A stretch of 64,000 nt of DNA from Nocardia miyunensis NBRC 108239 (GTDB lineage Bacteria > Actinomycetota > Actinomycetes > Mycobacteriales > Mycobacteriaceae): positions 1 through 64,000 of the forward strand of contig NZ_BDBQ01000002.1 in assembly GCF_001613065.1 (NCBI RefSeq), read 5' to 3'. The position numbers and the translations under genes are program-made. The stretch's first letter is position 1, and the number at the start of each line of letters is the position of its first letter. This document shows, one piece after another, positions 9,049 through 18,400 of the stretch. Under the pieces are notes generated by a model. That model had not been told where the DNA came from and ran no database searches. It saw nothing but the letters and a program-made list of their open reading frames with translations.

Positions 9049-9843
9049 TTATCGGCAGCCGACTCGGGTCGGGGTGGTGCTTGCCGCTGCGGCGGCCAGG
9101 AGTTGGTCGAGAGCGCGTTCGACGTCCTCTTTCCAGAGATGGTCGCTGTCGAGTTCGAGGCGCAGGCGGGGGAAGCGCTGGTGTGGGGCGACGACCGAGA
9201 AGCCGACGTCCTCGAGGAATTCGGCGTCGATCATGCAGCCCTCGGGGGAGCAGGCGCCATTGGCCCGCGAGGCCGAGGGCGTTCCGGCCGAAGGGGTTCC
9301 GCTGGCGGGGGTATCGATCCGCTCCATCAACAGCATCGAACTGATCGAACGGGTGGGCAGCATCGTGGCGGCGGGATCCTTGCGAATGCCGAACGCCTCG
9401 ATCGCGCGAACACCACGTCGCATCAGATCGGCCACCACGGCCTGCATCAGCCGATGCGCGACACCGGTGTCCTGGTAGGGGGTTTCGGCGCCCAGCGTGG
9501 TCAGCAGGACCGCGTCCGGGCTCACCGGTGAGGTGGGGAACAGGCCCGCCCGCGGTACCGCACTCGGTGGTGAGTACAGCGCACATCCGGCGGGCAGGCC
9601 GTCGACGAGTGCGACCTGTCCGCACGAACCCCATTCGAGCATGACAGTGGACAGCCATGCTTCCTTCTCGAAGACCGGATCGCTGAATCCGCGAGAGTCT
9701 TCAGCCACGGCGGGGTCGATCTCCCAGAATACGCATCGGCGTGCGTGTGCCGGGAGTTTGTCGAGTCCGCCGAGGGTCAGTGCGGTCACGCTGGTCGACA
9801 CCGCTCTGCTCAGCCTCCAGCTGTCGGATTCATCCACGCTCAC
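9049..9843 (-). CDS. GNAT-family acetyltransferase-like protein
   Basis: A 264-residue protein with a GNAT core: the acetyl-CoA-binding stretch is around LLTTLGAETPYQDTGVAHRL, followed by an amphipathic helix MQAVVADLMRRGVRAIEAFG. It corresponds in place and size to Rv3916c, the conserved protein between cwlM and parB in mycobacteria. The substrate is unknown. The C-terminal third has a Ser/Ala/Pro-rich insertion and ends in an Ala-rich helix. The start is a GTG. Confidence 0.75.
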   Translation of the reverse strand: MSVDESDSWRLSRAVSTSVTALTLGGLDKLPAHARRCVFWEIDPAVAEDSRGFSDPVFEKEAWLSTVMLEWGSCGQVALVDGLPAGCALYSPPSAVPRAGLFPTSPVSPDAVLLTTLGAETPYQDTGVAHRLMQAVVADLMRRGVRAIEAFGIRKDPAATMLPTRSISSMLLMERIDTPASGTPSAGTPSASRANGACSPEGCMIDAEFLEDVGFSVVAPHQRFPRLRLELDSDHLWKEDVERALDQLLAAAAASTTPTRVGCR

Positions 9844-10006
9844 GTGGCATCAATATCTACTCGCCAGCAAGAATAAGCGATCAACACGAACGGCCTCATT
9901 TCCGTCGCTGCGCTCGATGGCATACGCCGTCACTGTGACGTTTCAGCGTCAGGGCAATAGTCATCGGGTGCTCATGGATTTTCGCCCAAATATTTACGGT
10001 GTCAGA

Positions 10007-11026
10007 CTACTGCTGCTGTTTTTCCATCAGTGTCACGATTCGCTCGAGATCTGCGAGATCCCCGAACTCGACGGTGATCTTGCCCTTCTTCTTACCCATG
10101 CTCACAGTGACACGGGTATCGAACGAATCGGCCAGGCGCTCGGCCAGACGATCCAGACCGGGGGCGTAGACAGGCTTGCGCTCCGGAGCGGGCTTGCGCT
10201 CCTGTTCCGGATACCGGTTCGCCAGTGTCACGGCCTCTTCGGTCGCACGGACCGAAAGTCCTTCCGCGACAATCCGTTCCGCCAGCTTCTCCTGTGCCTC
10301 GGCGCCCGCATCCAACCCCAGCAGCGCACGCGCATGGCCTGCCGACAGGACCCCGGCCGCGACCCGACGCTGCACCGGGATCGGCAGCTTGAGCAGACGG
10401 ATCATATTGGTGACGACCGGTCGGGATCGGCCGATCCGATTCGCCAGTTCCTCGTGGGTGACGTCGAATTCCTCGAGCAGCTGCTGATAGGCGGCCGCCT
10501 CTTCCAGCGGATTGAGCTGCACGCGGTGGATGTTCTCCAGCAACGCGTCGCGCAGCATCGCATCGTCGGTGGTCTCCCGGACGATCGCCGGAATCGTCGC
10601 CAGCCCGGCGTCCTGGCAGGCACGCCAGCGACGCTCGCCCATGACGATCTGATAGCGGGCGGGGGAGCCGGATTCGGTCACAATGGGCTCGCTCAGCGCG
10701 CGCACCACGATCGGCTGCATCAGGCCGAATTCGCGAATCGAGTGGATCAGCTCATCCAGCGCGTCCTGTTCGAAGACCTGACGCGGCTGCTTGGGATTGG
10801 GCTGAATCTCCTCCGCCGGGATCTCGCGGTAGACGGCCCCGGCATCGGAGTCGGCAGCCGGATCGGGGACCCGGTGCAGATATGCCTCCGCAGGATGCGG
10901 TCCGATCGGATCGAGGCCGATAACAGCGTTCGCAGCGGCACTTCCGAGTCCCTGTACCTCGGCGGGACCGGTCGGGATCAGCGCGGCCAGCCCGCGCCCT
11001 AATCCACCCTTCTTCGCCTGACTCAT
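10007..11026 (-). CDS. parB: Chromosome-partitioning protein ParB
   Basis: CTP-dependent clamp that loads at parS and spreads to form the partition complex. N-terminal [11 protein letters not shown] box (ParA contact), ParB/Srx CTPase domain with GERRWRA near residue 118, then the helix-turn-helix [10 protein letters not shown] region and a C-terminal dimerisation domain. At 339 residues it is of normal length. The ATG at 11026 was chosen because AGGAAAGGGG precedes it; an ATG at 11050 lies inside parA. It follows parA by 4 bp, forming one operon. Confidence 0.96.
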   Translation of the reverse strand: MSQAKKGGLGRGLAALIPTGPAEVQGLGSAAANAVIGLDPIGPHPAEAYLHRVPDPAADSDAGAVYREIPAEEIQPNPKQPRQVFEQDALDELIHSIREFGLMQPIVVRALSEPIVTESGSPARYQIVMGERRWRACQDAGLATIPAIVRETTDDAMLRDALLENIHRVQLNPLEEAAAYQQLLEEFDVTHEELANRIGRSRPVVTNMIRLLKLPIPVQRRVAAGVLSAGHARALLGLDAGAEAQEKLAERIVAEGLSVRATEEAVTLANRYPEQERKPAPERKPVYAPGLDRLAERLADSFDTRVTVSMGKKKGKITVEFGDLADLERIVTLMEKQQQ

Positions 11027-11030
11027 CGGC

Positions 11031-12083
11031 TTATCGGCCCCTTTCCTCATTCACATCGCCGTCCTCGGCAACCGGCGTTGCCGTCACCGGACCCGGCGCA
11101 TAGGTCGCACCGACGGCGCGAGCCGCCATTTCCCGACCGGCATCCAGATAGCTCATGGCACCACGAGAACCGGGATCGTAATCGAGAACCGTCATACCGT
11201 AGCCCGGCGCTTCGGACACCTTCACACTGCGTGGAATGACCGATCGCAGCACCACATCACCGAAGTGTCCGCGGACCTCTTCGGCGACCTGATCGGCCAG
11301 TTTGGTACGGCCGTCGTACATCGTGAGGACCACAGTCGAGACGTGCAGTTCCGGATTGAGATGCGACTGGACCAGGCCGATATTGCGCAGCAGCTGTCCC
11401 ACACCCTCCAGCGCGTAGTACTCGCACTGGATGGGGATCAGGACCTCTTTCGCGGCCACCATGGCGTTGACCGTGAGCAGGCCGAGCGACGGCGGGCAGT
11501 CGATCATCACGTAATCGATCTCATAGCCGGCCAGATTCGCTTCCTGGATCGCGGTCTTGAGGCGGCCCTCCCGGGCCACCATGGAGACGAGTTCGATCTC
11601 GGCGCCAGCCAGGTCGATCGTGGCGGGAATGCACAGCAGGCGCTCGTTGTGCGGACTCTGCTGGATCGCGTCCTGGACAGGGATCTCGCCGATGAGGAGT
11701 TCGTAACTCGACGGGATACCGGAGTGATGGTCGACGCCGAGAGCGGTGCTGGCATTGCCCTGCGGATCGAGATCGATGACCAGGACGGTCATTCCCTGCA
11801 GGGCGAGCGCGGCGGCGAGATTGACCGCCGTGGTGGTCTTACCGACGCCGCCCTTCTGATTGGCGATGGTGATGATGCGTTGCTCGCGCGGCTTCGGAAT
11901 GTTCATCGAACCAGGGTGCAGGACCTGACTCGCACGTTGCGCCTCCGCCGCGATCGGCGTGTCGGCGGAGATACTTCCGAAGGGCGTGCGGCTGAAGTCC
12001 TCCGAGTCGAAGGCGTTACCCTCCAGCATTCCGGGGACCCGCGAGGTTGTTTCCCGTGAAACTTTTGCCGGACCGTTCGACAT
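11031..12083 (-). CDS. parA: Chromosome-partitioning ATPase ParA
   Basis: Walker-type ATPase that binds the nucleoid and moves ParB-parS complexes. The deviant Walker A is [14 protein letters not shown] and the Walker B region is [10 protein letters not shown]. The first 80 or so residues are a variable N-terminal tail. The ATG at 12083 (350 residues) was chosen; an ATG at 12113 would add ten residues. The N-terminal residues VSRETTSR are encoded across a parS-like sequence at 12048-12063. It is followed by the repeat-rich region rather than by rsmG directly. Confidence 0.96.
   Translation of the reverse strand: MSNGPAKVSRETTSRVPGMLEGNAFDSEDFSRTPFGSISADTPIAAEAQRASQVLHPGSMNIPKPREQRIITIANQKGGVGKTTTAVNLAAALALQGMTVLVIDLDPQGNASTALGVDHHSGIPSSYELLIGEIPVQDAIQQSPHNERLLCIPATIDLAGAEIELVSMVAREGRLKTAIQEANLAGYEIDYVMIDCPPSLGLLTVNAMVAAKEVLIPIQCEYYALEGVGQLLRNIGLVQSHLNPELHVSTVVLTMYDGRTKLADQVAEEVRGHFGDVVLRSVIPRSVKVSEAPGYGMTVLDYDPGSRGAMSYLDAGREMAARAVGATYAPGPVTATPVAEDGDVNEERGR
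12048..12063. other. parS-like site inside parA
   Basis: TGTTTCCCGTGAAACT matches the parS consensus TGTTTCACGTGAAACA at 14 of 16 positions. It lies within the parA coding sequence near its start, so ParB binding may also affect parAB expression. Confidence 0.65.
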
Positions 12084-12349
12084 GCAGGCTCCTAACCCGA
12101 GAACTTCAGACACGTGCCGGGCGTGGCTTCGGCGCCACGCGGCTCGAGTAGGCGGAGCGCCGCCATGTTGCGAGACCGATAGCCATCCGGCGAGCTGCCG
12201 GGCACCGATAAAATGCGCTCACACTCAACGACACTTAGCTTGCCAGTACCGGACGCAATACGGAAGTTGAACCGCGGCAATCCTTCTCCAACACGCCGAT
12301 AATCGGACATTTCGTCTGCGCACTTCGCCCCCGCGCACACCCTTCGCGA

Positions 12350-12365
12350 TGTTTCACATGAAACC
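12350..12365. other. parS-like site
   Basis: TGTTTCACATGAAACC, 14 of 16 matches to the parS consensus. The central G is A, a change shared by three other sites in this region. Confidence 0.75.
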
Positions 12366-12529
12366 AACACCCCCGAACCCCGCGTCCAGACACCCACCCA
12401 CCCTCCACCACAAGACCTCTCACCCTTCCACTGCCGCACGGATAGGGGAGTGGCTTACCCATCAAGCCCAGTCGTCATCCCAGCCGGAATCGTCATCTAC
12501 CGCTGCCCCTCGGGCACTGCCTCTTCGGC

Positions 12530-12835
12530 TCACTACCCCTCGCTCTCACTCACTCTCAGGCCCACTGACTCTCAGACCCACCGTCCGACTCGCGGGCCCA
12601 CCGTCCTTCGGGTCCACCGACTCTCAGCCCCACCGACTCTCAGCCCCGCCGACTTTCGGGCCCGCCGACTTTCGGGCCCGCCGACTTTCGGGCCCGCCGA
12701 CTTTCGGGCCCGCCGACTTTCGGGCCCGCCGACTTTCGGGCCCGCCGACTTTCGGGCCCGCCGACTTTCGGGCCCGCCGACTTTCGGGCCCACCGACTTT
12801 CAGCCCCACCGACTCTCGGGCCCGCTGTACCTCAG
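12530..12835. repeat. 16-bp tandem repeat array
   Basis: Nine near-perfect copies of CCGACTTTCGGGCCCG fill 12649-12792. Degenerate copies with ACTCTCAG in place of ACTTTCGG extend the same period on both sides, from about 12530 to 12835. There are no unique spacers. Confidence 0.9.
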
Positions 12836-12847
12836 ACCGGCTTACCT

Positions 12848-12911
12848 CCCGCCTACCGCCCCTCCCGCCTACCGCCCCTCCCGCCTACCGCCCCTCCCGC
12901 CTACCGCCCCT
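12848..12911. repeat. Second 16-bp tandem repeat, different unit
   Basis: Four perfect copies of CCCGCCTACCGCCCCT. The period is the same as in the preceding array but the sequence differs. Confidence 0.9.
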
Positions 12912-13747
12912 CGCGCCTCTCCGACCCACCCCCCTCGGGCCACTCACTCTCGGCCCCCCTGTCCCTCAGTCTCAATGCACCTCAGTCTCAATGCACCTCG
13001 GCCACACTCGCCCCCGTGCCCACTCACGCTCGAACGCCACTGGCGATCCGCTGCCCCTTAGAGGTCTCCTGACCATCGAACTGGCTGCGAGAAAAGTAAC
13101 TCGCGTTCACTGCCGCGGGACAAGATCGCGATCCCGGCCAGCTATGGACCGCCGCCCTGTTCGTCCGCGGACAGTCCCATGGCCCCATAGACCATCCGAA
13201 CCCAACCTGTCCGACCTGTCTGCCGGCCACCGGTCAGCCGACCCGATGCTCCTGACACCGACTTCCCTGTCCGCTCTGGGTCCAGCTGTCCTCGGTCCAC
13301 TTGTCCCCGGTCCGGCCGCTCCCTCTCAGTCAGAGACACTCCCGCTCGACTGGTCCAAACCCCTGAAGCACCTGTCAGATCCGGCGCATTTCACCCCGGC
13401 ACGTCCCCGGACGAACCTGCTCTCGGCCACGACATCTCATGCAGCACGTCCCCGCCCCCGCTCCGCCCGCTGTACCTCCATAAAGGCTCACAACTCCACC
13501 CACGGTCCAACCGATCCACCACAGCCCGCCCCTGCTACCCACCTTGCATCTCGGTCCACCACGACGTTCACAAGGAACACCCCCCTTCACGACGCACCTG
13601 GACCGACAGCACCAATTCCGATCGAACCCACCCACTGACCTACGCATCCCGCAGTCCGCCACCTCCGGCACCCCAACACCACACCGCCCCTTGCTGACAT
13701 TCCGCCGCCGGTCCGCCACATCGTTCAATTCGCCACATCTCTCCGTC

Positions 13748-14577
13748 GGGCGCACCACTAGGCCCGACGCACCGCCCACTCCGACGCACCACTCGGTCCG
13801 GCGTATCACTCGGCCGGGCACACCACTCGGTCCGGCGCATCGCTCAGTCGGACGCATCGCTCAATCGGACGCATCGCTCGGTCCGGCGCATCGCTCAGTC
13901 GGACGCATCGCTCAATCGGACGCATCGCTCGGTCCGGCACACCGCCCAGTCCGGCGCACCGCTCGGCCCGGCGCATCGCTCAGTCCGGCGCATCGCTCAG
14001 TCCGGCGCATCGCTCAGTCCAGCGCATCGCTCAGTCCGGCGCATCGCTCAGTCCAGCGCATCGCTCAGTCCAGCACACCGCTCGGCCCGGCGCATCGCTC
14101 AGTCCAGCACACCGCTCAGTCCACCGCATCGCTCGGCCCGGCGCATCGCTCGGCCCGGCGCATCGCTCAGTCCGGCGCACCGCCCAGTCCAGCACACCGC
14201 TCGGCCCGGCACACCACTCAGTCGAGCGCATCGCCCAGTCCGACGCGATGCTCGGCTCGGCGCACCACTCGGCTCGGCGCACCACTCGGCTCGACGCACC
14301 ACTCGGCTCGGCGCACCACTCGGCTCGGCGCACCACTCGGCTCGACGCACCACTCGGCTCGACGCACCACTCGGCTCGACGCACCACTCGGCTCGACGCA
14401 CCACTCGGCTCGACGCACCACTCGGCCCGGCACACCACTCGGCCGACGCACCGCCAAGTCCGACGCGACGCTTGGCTAAACGCACCGTTAGGCCCCACAG
14501 ATCGCTCGGCGTGGTCCGACACATCACTCGGCCTGGCCCGGCGCACCGCTCGACCCGGCGCACCGCTCGGCCCACAC
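13748..14577. repeat. 17-bp tandem repeat array, about 45-49 units
   Basis: Variants of CGGCGCATCGCTCAGTC follow one another almost without break. The left half favours CATCGCTCAGTC units; the right half (about 14240-14430) favours CACCACTCGGCTC units, so two subfamilies expanded separately. Because 17 is not a multiple of three, every frame encodes a 17-residue repeat, which explains the long open frames on both strands. Some degenerate copies lie outside the stated bounds. Confidence 0.9.
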
Positions 14578-15838
14578 AATTCGGTCTCCCATACTCAGTC
14601 CAGCGCGGCGCGTCCTTCAGCAGGATGTGTCCCTCAGGACGGTCGGTGCTGGCCTCGACGCTTCTCTCGCACGACCCGTTCCTCGGCTCCATGCGCCCGT
14701 CGGCTCGACGCTAACCGATCCGGGTCAGCCTCGGCGCGTACGCACGATCCGGTGCCACGTGGTCCGAGTGCGTGCCCAGCCGACGCACCCATTCCGGTCG
14801 ACGCCTCTCACCGTCCAGACGGATGCTTCTCGAATCAGCACGACCTCGGGGCTCGATGTTCGCAATCCGACACTGCCTCGATCAACGTGTGCTCGCGCGG
14901 CATCGATCCCCTTGGAATGAGCGCAGCCGCAAGTCCAGCGTCTCTGGATTATCAGTGCGCCGCTGGAGGCGCGTGCATAACCCCGCCTCGCGAATTTCGG
15001 CTCAGGGCGTCTCTTCCTGTTTCGGTTGGTGCCTCGGTGCCGGAGAACTTCGATGTGGGCGGTACGTGCCGGACAAATCGCGGGCAGGTGAGTCTTGTGG
15101 TTCGGCAATGCCGATCGGAGGCGTAAGGGTTATTCGTGTGGTCCTGTCGGCCCGGAGTCCGATCGCTTCGGCGATGACGAGCTCTCCAACCAGTTACTCG
15201 TGAAGCGTTGAGCGGTCTCGGTCCTCGACACGGCCGGGCCACAGCTGTTGTCGATTCGTCGTTCTTGTGGCGCAGCACATCCACACCGGCACGGCACGCG
15301 TTGCGGCCGACGCGCTTTACGCTTGGTCACCAGTCTGTCGGCAGCATCGAATAAAGCGGCCCGTTCTCGAGAACGATCCGATCGCTCAGCACATCCATCA
15401 CAGAAGGCTGCCAATCATGCTCGCCACCAATCGATGCAGCCGAACCGGAATCCGTTGGCGGCCCACGCGACGGGTCGTCAATGGCTCCGCGTAGAGGTTG
15501 GTGCGGAATCAGACCTGAAAGAGATCTCGTACTCGACCAGTCCGGCGTGACCGGTTCGCAGCTTTCATTCGAACGCTCCGTTGTCGCCTTGCGCGCGGAG
15601 GCTTGTCACGATCACCGAGCGGGGGAGTGGTCACCCGAGGAAAGAAATCCGCGCGAACTCGAATGGTCGACCACCATCCCATCCCTCGATCCATCTTCGT
15701 CACGGTGACGGGAGGAAATGCGCCGGCGCACGCGCCACTCGCGCCGGATGGAGGACCGACAGCCGCCCTTGCGGAGTCGCAGTGCCGGATGCGTTGGTCA
15801 GGCCGGCATCCCGATCCAACTCGAGTAGCCGCCCGTCA

Positions 15839-15854
15839 TGTTTCACATGAAACA
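15839..15854. other. parS-like site, best match in the window
   Basis: TGTTTCACATGAAACA matches the parS consensus at 15 of 16 positions; only the central G is changed to A. Confidence 0.8.
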
Positions 15855-16211
15855 CCCGACCACCACATCGGTTCGGAACAAGATTCCCGCAATCCTCGAC
15901 AGCAGCGCGGCCCTCGACCGCGGTGTCGAGTTTCGGAACTCTGCGACCACTCGAACCTCCGTCGGGATGGGCGCTCATGTACGTGGCAACGTCACCGCGC
16001 GCGATCCGATCCCAACCGAGCCGAGGTTGACTCCTCTCATCAACAACCGCTGAATCAGACAGAGTTCCTCGCGATCTCAGATCACCATCCGAAGCCCCTA
16101 CAAGCGCCCACCCCACACACAGCAGCGAACCAGTTCGATCCAGACGCAATCGGTCAACAGATCCAAACTGGACTCAGGCTCGCAGGAGCGAGCCCGACTG
16201 ATCGCCCCCAA

Positions 16212-16227
16212 TGATTCACGTGAAACC
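16212..16227. other. parS-like site
   Basis: TGATTCACGTGAAACC, 14 of 16 matches. It keeps the canonical CACGTG centre. Confidence 0.7.
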
Positions 16228-16662
16228 GTGCAGTCGCCCTCGAAACCTGCGCGCAGACAGGGCAGCAGTCGCTCAGCAGAGGCGTAGCTCCAGATCGCGT
16301 CGCCTCACCCAACCACATTGCAGCGCAGCGTGATTGCCAGTCGCACGCTCCTGCCACTAGCCACAGCAAACAACGACTGCGGTCGCCGTCCCCAGCGACA
16401 CCACCGACCGCACTCACCGACTGCGCCTGCGACGGTCAACCACAGTCGCCCTATCAGCGGCACAGTCGCTTACAGGTCACGGTTCCACCCGCGCAACAGC
16501 CACCAGGTACGGCCGCGGCGGCTGTTACGAGAGTAAGCAACCATCAGAGCCATCGACTACTGCCACGGCAACCCACCATAGGACTCAGGGCTCGCGGCTC
16601 AGGCCTCGTGGCTGAGGGCTCGTGGCTGAGGGCTCAGGGCTCAGGCCACGAGCCGGGAGCCG

Positions 16663-16734
16663 GGCTACGGCTACGGCTACGGCTACGGCTACGGCTACGG
16701 CTACGGCTACGGCTACGGCTACGGCTACGGCTAC
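16663..16734. repeat. Hexanucleotide repeat (GGCTAC)12
   Basis: Twelve perfect copies of GGCTAC in 72 bp, ending 18 bp before a parS-like site. The preceding 90 bp (16570-16660) is made of looser GGCTCAGGG/GGCTGAGGG units. Perfect short repeats of this length are prone to slippage. Confidence 0.95.
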
Positions 16735-16752
16735 GGAGGTAGGGCCCCACGA

Positions 16753-16768
16753 TGTTTCACATGAAACC
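16753..16768. other. parS-like site
   Basis: TGTTTCACATGAAACC, 14 of 16 matches, identical to the site at 12350. Confidence 0.75.
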
Positions 16769-16834
16769 CGGCTCAGCCACCAAAAAGCCGCCGAGCCCGG
16801 TCGCGCATCCGTGACAGCACGACAGCCCGCCCAG

Positions 16835-16850
16835 CGTTTCACATGAAACA
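16835..16850. other. parS-like site
   Basis: CGTTTCACATGAAACA, 14 of 16 matches, 11 bp after the rsmG stop codon. Confidence 0.75.
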
Positions 16851-16861
16851 TCCGGACCGGG

Positions 16862-17590
16862 TTATCGCGCCCGACGCACCCGCACACCTCGACGCCCCGG
16901 ACGCTCGGAGCGGGGGAGTCGCTCCACACTCAGAACGACCGTCGGCGGCGTGACGAGTCCGGCGCCGCATTCGAGAACCTGCGCATTGCCACCCCCGGCT
17001 CGAGTCAACTCCTCGCGATCGCGCTGCAGTTCCTCCGCGACGCTCGATCCCTTCAGCGCGAGCATGCGGCCGTGGTCATGCACCAGCGGCAGCGACCACT
17101 GCGCGAGTTTGGCGAGGGGCGCAACCGCACGAGAGGTCACGACGTCGGCGCCGCCTGCCTCTTTCCGGACGCCTGGCTGCTCCGCTCGGCCGCGAACCAC
17201 CGTCACATCGAGCCCGGCCGCCTCGATGAATTCCGCGAGGAATATGGTCCGGCGCAGCAGTGGTTCGACGAGCGTGATTCGAAGATCGGGCCGGGCGATC
17301 GCCAAGGGAATCCCGGGCAGTCCGGCACCGCTGCCGACATCGACCACCGCGGCCCCTTCGGCGATGAGTTCCCCGAGAACGGCGCAGTTGAGAATGTGAC
17401 GATCCCACAGCCGCGGTAGCTCGCGCGGCCCGATCAATCCGCGTTCGACCCCGGCGCCTGCCAAGGCCGCGCAATACTGCCGGGCCAGCGGTAGCCGATC
17501 TCCGAATACCAGCGCCGCCTCAGCGGGCGGCTCCTCGACACCGGAAGCGGGGGAGGGGTTCGGATCATCGCCGTCCGTGCCTCGTTCCAC
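16862..17590 (-). CDS. rsmG: 16S rRNA (guanine-527-N7) methyltransferase RsmG
   Basis: SAM-dependent methyltransferase that methylates G527 of 16S rRNA; loss gives low-level streptomycin resistance in several bacteria. The SAM motif [17 protein letters not shown] lies near residue 85 and the family motif [10 protein letters not shown] near 155. The C-terminus is an Arg-rich tail ([12 protein letters not shown]). At 242 residues it is normal. The GTG start at 17590 lies inside a parS-like site. It is separated from jag by a strong terminator, unlike many genomes where it closes the rpmH operon. Confidence 0.95.
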   Translation of the reverse strand: MERGTDGDDPNPSPASGVEEPPAEAALVFGDRLPLARQYCAALAGAGVERGLIGPRELPRLWDRHILNCAVLGELIAEGAAVVDVGSGAGLPGIPLAIARPDLRITLVEPLLRRTIFLAEFIEAAGLDVTVVRGRAEQPGVRKEAGGADVVTSRAVAPLAKLAQWSLPLVHDHGRMLALKGSSVAEELQRDREELTRAGGGNAQVLECGAGLVTPPTVVLSVERLPRSERPGRRGVRVRRAR

Positions 17591-17598
17591 GTGAAACT
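17583..17598. other. parS-like site over the rsmG start codon
   Basis: CGTTCCACGTGAAACT matches the consensus at 13 of 16 positions and keeps the CACGTG centre. It covers the first codons of rsmG. Confidence 0.6.
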
Positions 17599-17672
17599 TC
17601 CTTCCCGACCGATATGAATAGATATCGGGCGCCCATCGATCGGTCCGCCCGCACTGCGGCTGCGTCCGTACA

Positions 17673-17713
17673 AGGGTAGGGCCCCCGGTTCAGCGAACCG
17701 GGGGCCCTACCCT
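17673..17713 (-). terminator. Terminator after jag
   Basis: A perfect 19-bp stem (17673-17691 with 17695-17713) closed by a three-base loop, 12 bp after the jag stop. It should end the rpmH-rnpA-yidD-yidC-jag transcript and separate it from rsmG. Confidence 0.85.
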
Positions 17714-17725
17714 CACACGACACTT

Positions 17726-18367
17726 CTACGACGGCACAACCACCACGTGCCGATTGGGCTCCACGCCCTCGCTCTCACTCTCGACACCATCGACAGCGGC
17801 CACGGCATCGTGAACGATCTTCCGCTCGAACGGAGTCATCGCCGCGAGCGGCTCGGGCTTGCCCGACTCGAGCACCCGCTGCGCCGCCGCGGCGCCCAGG
17901 GCGCTCAATTCCTCACGGCGCTTGGCCCGCCACCCGGCGACGTCGAGCATCAAACGGCTGCGGACTCCGGTCGCCTGCTGCACGGCCAGCCGGGTCAGCT
18001 CCTGCAATGCATCGAGCACCTCACCGCGACGCCCCACCAGCTTCGACAGATCGCGTCCGCCATCGATGCTCACGACCGCTCGATCACCCTCGACGTCCAG
18101 ATCGATATCACCGTCGAAATCGAGCACATCCAGCAACTGCTCGAGGTAGTCACCGGCGATCTCGCCCTCCTCGATCAGCTCCTCTTCGGCATCACCGGCC
18201 TCATCCGCGGCGGCAGAGTCGGAATCACGCGCGGCACCGGAATCGGCCGAGCGCTCCTGCGCGGCATCGGATTCCCGGGGCTCGGTGGTCTCCGCAGCGG
18301 CTTGCTCGATCGTGCCGTTCGCGCTCAGCGCCACAGTGGCGTCCCCTCCATCGGTCTCAACAGTCAT
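17726..18367 (-). CDS. jag: Jag/KhpB-type RNA-binding protein
   Basis: A 213-residue protein with an acidic, low-complexity N-terminal half (Glu/Ala/Asp-rich), a KH-like domain around VVSIDGGRDLSKLVGRRGEVL, and a C-terminal R3H domain with FERKIVHDAVA. KhpB homologues bind RNA and affect cell-wall synthesis and elongation. The ATG at 18367 was chosen because AAGGAAA precedes it; the GTG at 18385 would place that sequence inside the gene. It is the last gene of the cluster, 33 bp after yidC. Confidence 0.9.
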   Translation of the reverse strand: MTVETDGGDATVALSANGTIEQAAAETTEPRESDAAQERSADSGAARDSDSAAADEAGDAEEELIEEGEIAGDYLEQLLDVLDFDGDIDLDVEGDRAVVSIDGGRDLSKLVGRRGEVLDALQELTRLAVQQATGVRSRLMLDVAGWRAKRREELSALGAAAAQRVLESGKPEPLAAMTPFERKIVHDAVAAVDGVESESEGVEPNRHVVVVPS

Positions 18368-18400
18368 TGTTGTCGTTTCCTTCACTCCTGCCGCGAGTTA

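Larger units (their letters stand above)
12084..16861. other. Gene-poor, repeat-rich parS region between parA and rsmG
   Basis: About 4.8 kb between two genes that are near neighbours in related genomes. No reading frame resembles a known protein. The long open frames exist only because high-GC tandem repeats avoid stops, and they are open in several frames at once. It holds a 16-bp repeat block (about 12530-12911), a 17-bp array (13748-14577), a hexamer array (16663-16734) and five parS-like sites. The stretch 14580-15830 is non-repetitive, without signals I can name. A centromere role is inferred from the parS sites. Confidence 0.75.

Noticed and set aside
12349..13638. 429-codon rightward frame with Pro/Arg/Thr repeats
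   Set aside because: It is open only because the 16-bp repeats lack stops; several frames on both strands are open at once and none resembles a protein family.
12530..14577. Possible CRISPR array
   Set aside because: Units are directly abutting with no unique spacers, period is only 16-17 bp, and no cas genes are present.
13544..14692. Long frames on both strands with a 17-residue repeat
   Set aside because: They follow from the 17-bp DNA period (51 bp per 17 codons) in every frame. No start with a ribosome binding site and no homology.
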